A stretch of 64,000 nt of DNA, taken from Caldilineaceae bacterium (lineage in GTDB: Bacteria; Chloroflexota; Anaerolineae; Caldilineales; Caldilineaceae). The translations under genes and the position numbers were made by a program. Under the pieces are notes generated by a model. It had not been told where the DNA came from and searched no databases. It worked only from the letters and a program-made list of their open reading frames with translations. Position 1 is the stretch's first letter. Each line of letters starts with the position of its first letter. The stretch covers positions 1 through 64,000 of the forward strand of contig JAGNDO010000011.1 of the NCBI GenBank assembly GCA_018003515.1, in the 5' to 3' direction. This document shows positions 35,568 through 43,793 of this stretch, piece by piece.

Positions 35568-35837
35568 ATGTCAGCATCTTACGCATCCACGTTGTTGCCC
35601 GTCTTCGCCTTTCTCTTTCTGGTCATCCTGATGGGGGTGACGGTGCTGTTCGTCATGGTAGGGACGTCCGTCCTGGCCACGGTTCGCCACTTGAGCCAAC
35701 CTGCTGCCAAGGAGCGTCCGTCTACTACCCGTCGTACAGCGTCTTCCCGTTTTCCTCGTCCGGACATGACCGATGTCAACGATCCTGCCCTGGCCTGGCG
35801 TCACTTCCTGGACCAGGACAATGCTTCCCTGCATTGA
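35568..35837 (+). CDS. Small membrane protein
   Basis: 89 residues. One strong membrane helix (LLPVFAFLFLVILMGVTVLFVMVG, about 9-32) is followed by a basic, Ser/Arg/Pro-rich tail (TTRRTASSRFPRPD) that is probably cytoplasmic. CACAGGAG precedes ATG 35568, so the longer upstream frame is not used. It follows the 26-residue membrane peptide in the same operon. No family recognised. Confidence 0.6.
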   Translation: MSASYASTLLPVFAFLFLVILMGVTVLFVMVGTSVLATVRHLSQPAAKERPSTTRRTASSRFPRPDMTDVNDPALAWRHFLDQDNASLH

Positions 35838-35888
35838 TGCAGATCCGCACATTAGTCCGCCTCGGCCTGGCTCACCGCCTGGCCACAA

Positions 35889-35925
35889 AAAACGCCCCCG
35901 TCATCTCGACGAGGGCGTTTCTTTT
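35889..35925. terminator. Bidirectional rho-independent terminator
   Basis: AACGCCC..CGTC / GACG..GGGCGTT hairpin with an A-run on the left (AAAAAA) and T-run on the right (TTTCTTTT). It serves the plus-strand module and can also act on minus-strand transcripts. Confidence 0.85.
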
Positions 35926-35954
35926 ATGGGGTGCGGAGGGCGAGTTGCAGGCAC

Positions 35955-36024
35955 AAAAAAAGAGTGTTGCTGTCACGCTTCCCCCGACAGTGGCTTCCAA
36001 CCACAACGTGACAGACAACACTCT
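35955..36024 (-). terminator. Terminator of the minus-strand winged-helix gene
   Basis: AGAGTGTTG..TGTCACG (35961-35977) pairs with CGTGACA..CAACACTCT (36007-36024). Read on the minus strand, it ends in seven T residues. Confidence 0.75.
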
Positions 36025-36121
36025 GAGGGTAGCATAGCACCCTTGCCAAAAACCCGCAAACCGCGTGTTTACACGTCTACACGCCTGATGACGGCTCTGG
36101 CGCTGACCGCTTTTTCCCTGT

Positions 36122-36925
36122 TTACATCCCCGCGATGACTTCTGGTTCCATATACCGACTGCTCCACTGGTGTGTAAACAGTCCCGGCGTGCCATTGAAA
36201 AGGCTGACCAGATCCGTGAAACGGCCCTGGCTCGCTCCGGCGTGGACACGAGCTTCCTGGGCGAAGCGGTGGGCTTGGGCAGGCGTCTCGGCGCAGAGGA
36301 GTACCTCTCCTTGCAAGCGGGCCAGATTGTGCCACTTGGCCACCCGTCGCCACGGCTCACCGCCTCGACGCTGCACCTCCACGAACAGCGTCTCCTCATC
36401 CTTGACCAACAGAACATCCGGCTCGGCAGGACCGTCCACGTCAGGGCAGACCTGGGCATCGTAGCCGAAGGTGCGGGCGTGGTGGGCGAAGGTGCAGACC
36501 GCGGCGGTATGGGCCAGTTGGGTGGACGTGTCGCCCCGGTGCAGTCGCTCCATGCGTTCCCATTCGGATTCGACCGGCGTCAGGCCAACCTCCGTGAGCA
36601 GAGAACGGGCCAGGGGCGTCAGGCGCACCAGAACGGCATTGACCGTGATGCGTACCCGCTGTTCTTCCCACAACCCGGCGGACGTGAGTTGGTGGAAGGC
36701 TCGCTTGGTTTGGCCGCTGTTGGGGTCCGCGCCCAGGCCGTAGCGGAAGGACCAGCCGCTCAGGGCCAGGGCAGCCAGGAGCCGGTACTCGGTCCAGGGT
36801 TGGGGACGGCGGGTGGCCCGCTTCACCGTAGAGAGGTGGGGAGCCAGGGCAGCAGGTAGGCCCAGGAAAGTGTGGGGATCGCTGGGCAGGCGGTCCAGCA
36901 GAGGGAGAAGGGTGTCGTGGTTCAT
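36122..36925 (-). CDS. Winged-helix protein with nuclease-like C-terminus, copy 2
   Basis: 267 residues, a shorter paralog of the gene at 27,642. It has the same winged-helix region (LLAALALSGWSFRYGLGADP, then GLWEEQRVRI), an SEWERMERLHRGD linker matching SEWEELLTLHGGE, and a C-terminal FGYDAQVCPDVDGPAEPDVL and LFVEVQRRGGEPWRR core matching copy 1. The PD..E-x-Q pattern hints at a PD-(D/E)XK-like fold. It is transcribed towards the module, and AGGAA precedes the ATG. Such replication-relaxation-like proteins are often found at the edge of plasmid or ICE replication regions, and the repeats just upstream (36,943-37,053) fit that. Confidence 0.68.
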   Translation of the reverse strand: MNHDTLLPLLDRLPSDPHTFLGLPAALAPHLSTVKRATRRPQPWTEYRLLAALALSGWSFRYGLGADPNSGQTKRAFHQLTSAGLWEEQRVRITVNAVLVRLTPLARSLLTEVGLTPVESEWERMERLHRGDTSTQLAHTAAVCTFAHHARTFGYDAQVCPDVDGPAEPDVLLVKDEETLFVEVQRRGGEPWRRVAKWHNLARLQGEVLLCAETPAQAHRFAQEARVHAGASQGRFTDLVSLFNGTPGLFTHQWSSRYMEPEVIAGM

Positions 36926-36942
36926 GGGTTCCTTTCCAGAGT

Positions 36943-37053
36943 CCAGGCCCCTAGGGCCAGTGTGGACTTTGCCCCTAGGTCCAGGTGGACTCAGCTAGTT
37001 TGGGATAGGGCTTCCAGGCCCCTAAAGATGGAGTGGACTCTGCCCATAGGTCC
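36943..37053. repeat. Two imperfect 41-bp direct repeats (iteron-like)
   Basis: CCAGGCCCCTA, GTGGACT, TGCCC and TAGGTCCA occur in the same order in both units, 70 bases apart (36943-36983 and 37013-37053). An additional GGTGGACTC and AGAGTCCAC flank them. This phasing suits a DNA-binding protein, for example a replication initiator or the adjacent winged-helix protein. Confidence 0.6.
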
Positions 37054-37085
37054 ACAACCCCTCCCCCCTTTTTCCAGAGTCCACG

Positions 37086-37121
37086 CAAAAAGGGGACAGC
37101 CCGCACGTGCGGATTGTCCCC
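37086..37121 (-). terminator. Minus-strand hairpin with T-run
   Basis: GGGGACA..CCGC (37091-37102) pairs with GCGG..TGTCCCC (37107-37121). On the minus strand it is followed by TTTTTG. It lies upstream of the minus-strand gene at 36,925 and may be an attenuator or end of a short RNA. Confidence 0.5.
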
Positions 37122-37377
37122 ATGGATGGGATTGTAGCCTATCTAAAAGCAGGAAGCAAGGAACCCATGTTCTGGTTGTCGAAAAGCTGTTTGACCTTTT
37201 CCCCGTTCCCTGCTACGCTATGCCCACTTCGCAAATCGTCGCATTCTCTTAAGCCGTACCTCACCTTTTGATTCCCACTAAAATAGATCCAGAATAGAAA
37301 GTGGACAGATCTCGGATAGGTCTGTCATGTTACAGTAGGCCCACCCTCCGTCGTCGCCGAGACCAGTCGAGCCGCCT

Positions 37378-39134
37378 ATGTCTGCCCCATCCTACGCCAA
37401 CTTCGTCCTCCTCATCACCCAATCGCCTCAGGGCTATCAAGCCAGGGTGATCGATTTTCCCTGCGGGGATGATGCCGTCGCGGACTTCACCCTGTCCCCG
37501 GAATGGATGGATCTGGGCGACTCCCTGTGGCGTACGCCCGGGGCCAGCCGTCACCTGGGCCTGGTCGAGGGCGAAACCCTCGATGCCACAGAATTGGGCC
37601 ACCGTCTCTACGATGTCGTCTTCGCTGGTGAGGTGGGGACCTCGCTGGTGCGTAACCTGGAGCGGGCCGACAACCGCCTGCGTATCGTTCTGCGTCTGGA
37701 CAAGGGTCTCGCCGCTCTGGCCGCCCTGCCCTGGGAGTTTCTCTACTCTTCCCATCTAAAACGCTATTTGTCTCCCTCTGCGGAGACGCCCTTTGTGCGC
37801 TACTTGGAGGTAGCTACCGGTGGACGCATGCAGCCTGCGCCGCCGCCCTTGGTGGTGTTGGGCGTGCTCTCCAATCCTGCCGGGGTCGAGTCGTTGGATG
37901 TGGAAAGGGAGTGGGCGCGGGTGCAGGATGCGGTGTCGACATTGGGGAAAGAACGGATTCGCCTGGAACGGGTGCCCGCCACCTGGACCGCTTTGCAGAG
38001 CCGTCTGCGCCAGGGAGGTGCCCACGTCCTCCACTTCATCGGTCATGGCGTCTTTGACGACGAAACAAACCAGGGCAGCCTGCTTTTTGAGGACGACTCC
38101 GGCCAGCCGACCTTGGTCTCGGCGGATCGGTTCAAAGTGCTGCTCCACGACCAAGCCGACCTGCGCCTAGTCTTCCTCAACGCCTGCGAGGGGGCCAAGG
38201 GCGGACGCAGCGACTTCTTCGCAGGGGTGGCCCAACAGTTGGTGCAGCAGGGGGTGCCCGCCGTGGTGGCCATGCAGTTCCCGGTCACCGACACCGCCGC
38301 CCTGACCTTGAGCCGGGAATTCTATAAAGCCCTAGCCGACGGCTACCCCGTGGACGCGGCCGTGGGCGAGGCGCGCAAGGCCATCTTCGGACTGGGCGAT
38401 AGCCTGGAATGGGGCACCCCGGTTCTCTTCAGTCGCTCGCAGGACAACCGGCTGATCGAGCTGCCCGAAGGCGACTTCCACCCCATCATCCCCCGCCAGC
38501 CCTTCGAGCCGGAGACAGTGCTGATCCCTGCCGGTTCCTTTTCCTGGGTAGCACGGACCCCGCCGCGCCGTCTGGGGAAAGACCGCAGCACACGCTTCAC
38601 CTGCCCACCTTTCGCCTGGGCAAGTGCCCGGTGAGTGGGCGCGAGTATACTGCTTTCGTCAAGGACAGGAAAGATCACCCGGCACCCCAGGGCTGGTTCA
38701 ACCGGGAGCCGCCCCCCGACCACCAGGATCAACCCGTGACGGACGTGAGCTGGTACGATGCCCTGGCTTATTGTGACTGGCTGAGCAGGCAGACTGACCG
38801 GCGCTACACCCTGCCCAGCGAGGCGGAATGGGAGCGGGCCTGGGGCCAGAGCGGAATCCAGGATCTCCTGGGCGGGGTGCAGCAGTGGACGCGCTCCCTG
38901 TGGGGCACGCAGCCCCAGCAGCCCGACTTCGGCTACCCCTATTATCCTGCCGACGGGCGAGAGGTCACCGATCCCGCCAAGCTGCCCGTCCAAGCCCGCC
39001 TGGTCCATCGGGGTGGCTCCTTCAAGTCACCACCTGCGGATCTGCGTTGCACCGCCCGAGGCAACGCCCTGCCCGAAAGCAAAATCGCCTGGCGCGGGTT
39101 GCGCGTCGTGATGCACTTGGAGGAACCAAAATGA
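37378..39134 (+). pseudogene. CHAT protease - FGE-sulfatase fusion, split by a frameshift
   Basis: Residues 1-390 are a CHAT caspase-like domain: catalytic His in HFIGHG (about 218-223) and Cys in LNACEGA (about 267-273). The C-terminal part should be a formylglycine-generating-enzyme-like domain. It starts in frame (VLIPAGSFSW) but continues one frame over (LGSTDPAAPSGERPQH, DVSWYDALAYCDWLS, YTLPSEAEWERA, LVHRGGSFKS) to 39134. The break lies in CCTTTTCCTGGG near 38,540; one extra T would restore IPAGSFFLGSTDP. As read, a 418-residue product ends at 38634. It may be a real mutation, a sequencing error or slippage. CHAT proteases in such operons act as effectors. Confidence 0.8.
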
Positions 39135-40135
39135 AGGACTTACGCCAGCAACGCCGGGCTCGACCTGGCCTGATCGAGAGCATCAAGAACGGGTTGGCCG
39201 TGCCTATTCTCTCCGACGAGGCGATCTTCGACCTGGTGTTGCCCGGCCATCCTTCCCTGACTCAGGCCTATGCAGGCTACACCGACTACCCGTTGGACGA
39301 CAACGACAATCTGCCGCGTATGGCCCGCTTTTACAAACTGCAGCGCCAGAAGGAGGCAATGCTGAGGGGCGGCAACTTCCTGGTCAACGATCTGCGCGCC
39401 GACTACTTCGAGTTCGTCAAGAACTTTATCTACACCCATGCCGAACAGCAGGGTGCCGATCCTGACCTGCTGGCCGAAGCCGAAGCACAGTATTCCACAA
39501 CGACGGTGACCGCGTTCGCCGCGCTGTTGGGCTACCCGCGCTTTGACCGCGGCGCAGAGGATCCACTGCAGGTGCTGTCTAATCTGCCCTTTCGCGTGCT
39601 GCTCACTACCAGCCCTTACACCTTTCTGGAGGCGGCGCTGGTCAAAGCTGGCAAAAGCCCGCGCACCGCGGTGATCCGCTGGCGGCAGGACCTGCGTGAC
39701 CTGATCGGTGCGTCGATTGCCGAAGCGCCCGCCGGTCGGGAGAAGGACGCACCACTGGTCTGCCATCTCTTCGGGCTGGAGAGCCATTCCAGTTCCTTGG
39801 TGCTGACTGAGGACGACTACCTGGAATGTCTGGTGGACGTCAACCTGAAACGTGGGGTGGAAGGTAGCGACAGTGTGCCGGCCCAGGTGCGCCGGGCATT
39901 GAGCAGCGATCTGCTGGTGTTGGGTTTCAGCCTCAATAGTTGGGCCTTCCGCGCGCTCTACGCTGGTCTGATTAAATCGGATGACACCCAGGCCGAGAAG
40001 CGGGGCATCTGTGTACAGTTGCCGCCCAGCGAGGCCGAAAAGTCCTACTTGCACGACTATCTGCAGCGCGAAGCTCGTTTCGAGGTGATCTGGAGTGATT
40101 TGAGCCAATATGCTCAGGGCCTACGCAGTATCTAA
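39131..40135 (+). CDS. SIR2-like domain protein
   Basis: 334 residues. RPGLIESIKNGLAVPILSDE near the start, LLTTSPYTFLEAAL, VCHLFGLESHSSSLVLTEDD and LLVLGFSLNSWAFRALYAGL follow the order of SIR2_2-type domains (NAD-binding, with TTSPYTFLE as the loop and H..G as in NAD hydrolysing effectors). It probably consumes NAD+ on activation. ATG 39131 overlaps the FGE frame's TGA, so translation is coupled. The nSTAND gene starts 12 bases after its stop. A fused TIR is absent; SIR2 is the likely NADase. Confidence 0.75.
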   Translation: MKDLRQQRRARPGLIESIKNGLAVPILSDEAIFDLVLPGHPSLTQAYAGYTDYPLDDNDNLPRMARFYKLQRQKEAMLRGGNFLVNDLRADYFEFVKNFIYTHAEQQGADPDLLAEAEAQYSTTTVTAFAALLGYPRFDRGAEDPLQVLSNLPFRVLLTTSPYTFLEAALVKAGKSPRTAVIRWRQDLRDLIGASIAEAPAGREKDAPLVCHLFGLESHSSSLVLTEDDYLECLVDVNLKRGVEGSDSVPAQVRRALSSDLLVLGFSLNSWAFRALYAGLIKSDDTQAEKRGICVQLPPSEAEKSYLHDYLQREARFEVIWSDLSQYAQGLRSI

Positions 40136-40147
40136 CAAGGAACCGCC

Positions 40148-43100
40148 ATGACGACGCCCACCAGCGACAGCCAGACCAATCCCTATGTCGGCCCGCGCAC
40201 ATTCACCTCTACTGACCGCAGACGATTCTTTGGCCGGGACACGGAGGCAGCCAGTCTGCTGGCGCGCGTCGTGTCCGAGCGGCTGCTACTCTTCTATGCC
40301 CAGTCGGGCGCGGGAAAAAGCTCACTCATCAACGCCCGCCTCATCCCCGCCCTGCGCGAGGAGGAAGGCTTTAGCGTGCTGCCCGTAGGGCGCGTGGTCG
40401 GCCAGTTGCCCGTTGGCGTGGAAGCGGTGGACAATATCTTTCTCTTCAATCTTATGTCCAGCCTGGATCAGAGAGTCAACAACCCGGAGCGGTTGGCGCA
40501 CCTGGGGTTGGTTGAATTCCTGAATCAGATAATCACTGACGACGGGCTGACCTGGCGCTACGAGCCGACCGGCGCTGAGATGGTGGAGACGCAGTCAGCG
40601 ATTGAAGAAACCGAACTGCCCCCGCGTTTTGCCCTGATCATCGACCAGTTCGAGGAGATCATTACCGGCCATGCAGATCGTTGGCGTGAGCGTGAGGAGT
40701 TTTTTCGCCAGATCGACGCCGCCCTGCAGGCCAACCCTACCCTGTGGGTGGTGCTCAGCCTGCGCGAGGACTACGTGGCCGCCCTCGACCCCTATGCGCC
40801 GCTGACCTTCAACCGCCTGCGCGCCCGCTTCTATATGGAGCGCATGGGCGTGGCCGCCGCCCTGGACGCCATCCGCAAACCGGCCGATCTAGGTAGACGG
40901 CCTTTCGCACTTGGCGTGGCCGAAAAGCTGGTGGACGATCTGCGCCAGGTACGCGTCCCCGGCCAGGAGAGTACAGTGGCCGGTCAGCATGTGGAGCCGG
41001 TACAGTTGCAGGTGGTCTGCTATCAGATGTGGGAGAAGTTGGCGAAGGGAACAGAGGAAAGTCAGATCACTTTCAAGGATTTGGCGGAGGCTGGGGATGT
41101 CAACCAGGCGCTGATCCAGTTTTACGTAGAGACATTGGCCGCGGCGCTGGCCGACCCAGCTGCGGCCGGAATGAGCGAGCGGCAGTTGCGGGGCTGGTTC
41201 GACAAAAAATTAATCACCGAGGCAGGTACGCGCGGGTTGGTGCATCAGGGCGAGGTCGAGACCGGCGGCCTACCCAACGGCGTGGTGCGGGTACTGCAAA
41301 AGCAATTTCTGGTGCGGGCCGAGGCACGTGGTGATGGTGTCTGGATCGAGTTGGTGCATGACCGGTTGGTGGAGTCCGTGCGGGAATCTAATGCCGGTTG
41401 GCAGGCTAACTATTATAACCCTCTTGACGCAGCGACCAAATCTTGGATAGCAAATGGCCGGTCACCCAACCATCTACTGAGCGGTACTCAGTTGGTTCAA
41501 GCGCAAGCTTTTGCGAAAACCCACCACGGTGAGTTAACCCAGAATGAGCAGTCACTACTGACAGAAAGCGTGCGGGAGACAATAAGAAAGACCACATTGC
41601 GCCGCAGGATTGCCATTGTTACGGGGACTGTGATTATCACTCTATCCATCTTAAGCTTATGGGCACTGAGAAACGCAGCAAAAGCACAAGAACAAGCAAG
41701 GGTCGCCGATTCGCGTGCGCTTGCCGCTCAAGCAGTAAGCGATTTTGCGGTGGACCCAGAGAGAAGCATTTTACTTGCACTGGAGGCCCTAGAACGTGAA
41801 TATACAGACGGGGCAGAACTTGCACTTCGTCGTGCACTGATTGTCTCTCGAATCGAACGACGATTTTCGGATGAAGGTAATGCCTTTTGGGATGTGGCGG
41901 TTGTTCCTGGAGATGCTATACGGTTGGCTGCGGGTGGGAGTGATAATACCATTACGCTGTGGAACACGACCAGTTTAACTTCAACAGTGCCAAGTGCCAG
42001 ACTGCGTGGTCATACTGGTCAAATTCTAGGAATCGATGTTGATCCGTCAAGTAGCCGCTTGGCCTCCGCCAGTGCTGATGGCACGGCAAAGGTGTGGGAT
42101 TTGGCAACCGAAGATGTCATATTCACGCTGGAAAATCATTTTGGGCCGGTGCGCGATGTTGAATTCAGCCCAGATGGCAGATTTCTAGCGACCGCCAGTC
42201 TTGATGGTTATATGCGGCTTTGGGACGCTGAAAATGGGAACCTCGTCTTTGAATCCGCCGCTGGTCATCAGGGTGAAGCGGTAAACGGTTTAGCCTATAG
42301 CCCAAACGGACAATTATTGGCAACTGGTGGTGACGATAATAATGTGACCGTCTGGCGTATTTTGGATCGTAGCGCTGTACCTCAATTAACCCTTCTTGGA
42401 CACACAGACGGCATTTACGATGTCGCCTTTCATCCAAGCAAGCCGTTATTGGCGTCAGTTAGCCGTGACAAAACGACGAGGATATGGGATATTTCCGAAG
42501 ATGCGGCTGCCACGTCACCAAAGCTCACTCTCTATGGTCACACAGATACCATTTTCGATGTCAGCTTCAGCACAAATGGGAGATGCTTGGCCACTGCCAG
42601 CCTGGATAGGACAGTCAAGCTTTGGGACACAGACAGTGGTCGGCTGCTCCAGACTCTTTCTGGACACGATGCTGACGTCTTTGGAGTCACCTTCTTGCCT
42701 GAATCTGGTATCCCAGAAGAAGCACCGACCCAACTTTGCGGGTTGGAACTTGCCACTGCGAGTTCTGATGGGACAATTCGCATCTGGAACATCGCTGCCA
42801 GTGGTGAACAACAACCTCTAGTCGGCCATACAGACGCAGTCGAGACTGTGGTATACAGTCCGGATGAGACTCTGCTGGCTACAGGTGGAAGCGATGGCGC
42901 GGCGATATTCTGGGATTCAAAGAGTGGGAAGCTCTTGTTCGAGCTACATGGACATGACGATCGGGTCAATCGAGTAGCTTTTAGTCCGGACGGCAAGATA
43001 TTGGCAACCGCTAGTTACGACGGCACCGTCAAACTATGGAGCACCGCTACTGGAAAAAACCTTAGAACTCTGGTTGGACATGCCGATCGAGTGCAAGGAG

Positions 43101-43789
43101 TGGATTTTAGCCCCGACGGACGTACAATTGTTTCGGTCGGCTCGGACGGCAATATCATATTGTGGGACGCCGCATCTGGCGAAGTCACAGATAGCCTGTC
43201 CATCTACGAAGATGGGACTGAATTATATGATGTCGCCTTTGGTCCCAATGCAGCGTTTCTGGTAGTTGCAGGGGAGAACTACGAAGCAATTGTTATGGGG
43301 TTGAATCCACTTGATCTCCTGGCCGTCCTGCCGCATGACGACGCGGTCTACGATGTGGCTTTCAGTCCAGACGGCACACGTTTTGCTACGGCTAGCTGGG
43401 ATGAAAAGACAAGGGTCTGGTCCGCTGTTACGCCCTGGGAATTGCAACAAACTTTGATTGGCCACGCCGACCGTGTGTTTGGAGTGGCTTTCAGTCGCGA
43501 CGGCAAACGGCTGGCAACTGCGAGCGCAGATCAAACAGCAATCGTCTGGGACTCCGACACCGGCAACCTGCTTAAAATACTTCCCGGCGCTGGCGAAGAA
43601 CTTAACAGCCCGGCGTTCAGTGCAGATGGCAATACCCTCGTTGTGGGTGGCGACGATGGCACTGTGCGCGTCTACCTGCTCCAATTGGATAATTTGATAG
43701 ACGCTGCTCGATCCCGTCTAACTCGGAAATTGACAGCTTCAGAATGCGATATCTATCTTCACAGTACAGACTGCACGCCACGGAGGTAA
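40148..43789 (+). CDS. nSTAND1 NTPase with transmembrane helix and WD40 propellers
   Basis: 1,213 residues. N-terminal NTPase: NPYVGPRTFTSTDRRRFFGR, Walker A SGAGKSS (about 53-59) and Walker B LIIDQFEEI (about 163-171), the nSTAND1 signature. One membrane helix (about 487-505, VTGTVIITLSILSLWAL) separates it from about 14 WD40 repeats in which xFSPDG..LATASxDGT..LWD recurs: enough for two seven-blade propellers. It should sense a ligand through the propellers and, with NTP, switch on the CHAT and SIR2 effectors encoded upstream. Base composition changes near 41,400, just before the membrane helix. Confidence 0.9.
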   Translation: MTTPTSDSQTNPYVGPRTFTSTDRRRFFGRDTEAASLLARVVSERLLLFYAQSGAGKSSLINARLIPALREEEGFSVLPVGRVVGQLPVGVEAVDNIFLFNLMSSLDQRVNNPERLAHLGLVEFLNQIITDDGLTWRYEPTGAEMVETQSAIEETELPPRFALIIDQFEEIITGHADRWREREEFFRQIDAALQANPTLWVVLSLREDYVAALDPYAPLTFNRLRARFYMERMGVAAALDAIRKPADLGRRPFALGVAEKLVDDLRQVRVPGQESTVAGQHVEPVQLQVVCYQMWEKLAKGTEESQITFKDLAEAGDVNQALIQFYVETLAAALADPAAAGMSERQLRGWFDKKLITEAGTRGLVHQGEVETGGLPNGVVRVLQKQFLVRAEARGDGVWIELVHDRLVESVRESNAGWQANYYNPLDAATKSWIANGRSPNHLLSGTQLVQAQAFAKTHHGELTQNEQSLLTESVRETIRKTTLRRRIAIVTGTVIITLSILSLWALRNAAKAQEQARVADSRALAAQAVSDFAVDPERSILLALEALEREYTDGAELALRRALIVSRIERRFSDEGNAFWDVAVVPGDAIRLAAGGSDNTITLWNTTSLTSTVPSARLRGHTGQILGIDVDPSSSRLASASADGTAKVWDLATEDVIFTLENHFGPVRDVEFSPDGRFLATASLDGYMRLWDAENGNLVFESAAGHQGEAVNGLAYSPNGQLLATGGDDNNVTVWRILDRSAVPQLTLLGHTDGIYDVAFHPSKPLLASVSRDKTTRIWDISEDAAATSPKLTLYGHTDTIFDVSFSTNGRCLATASLDRTVKLWDTDSGRLLQTLSGHDADVFGVTFLPESGIPEEAPTQLCGLELATASSDGTIRIWNIAASGEQQPLVGHTDAVETVVYSPDETLLATGGSDGAAIFWDSKSGKLLFELHGHDDRVNRVAFSPDGKILATASYDGTVKLWSTATGKNLRTLVGHADRVQGVDFSPDGRTIVSVGSDGNIILWDAASGEVTDSLSIYEDGTELYDVAFGPNAAFLVVAGENYEAIVMGLNPLDLLAVLPHDDAVYDVAFSPDGTRFATASWDEKTRVWSAVTPWELQQTLIGHADRVFGVAFSRDGKRLATASADQTAIVWDSDTGNLLKILPGAGEELNSPAFSADGNTLVVGGDDGTVRVYLLQLDNLIDAARSRLTRKLTASECDIYLHSTDCTPRR

Positions 43790-43793
43790 GAAA

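Larger units (their letters stand above)
36926..37377. other. Spacer with iteron-like repeats between divergent genes
   Basis: No gene over 450 bases. It contains two long direct repeats (36943-36983, 37013-37053), GTGGACT/AGTCCAC words, a GC-rich hairpin (37091-37121), a weak TTGATT (37268) promoter-like element and a stem GACAGATC/GGTCTGTC near 37,304-37,326. It could be an origin or control region; nothing is decisive. Confidence 0.55.
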
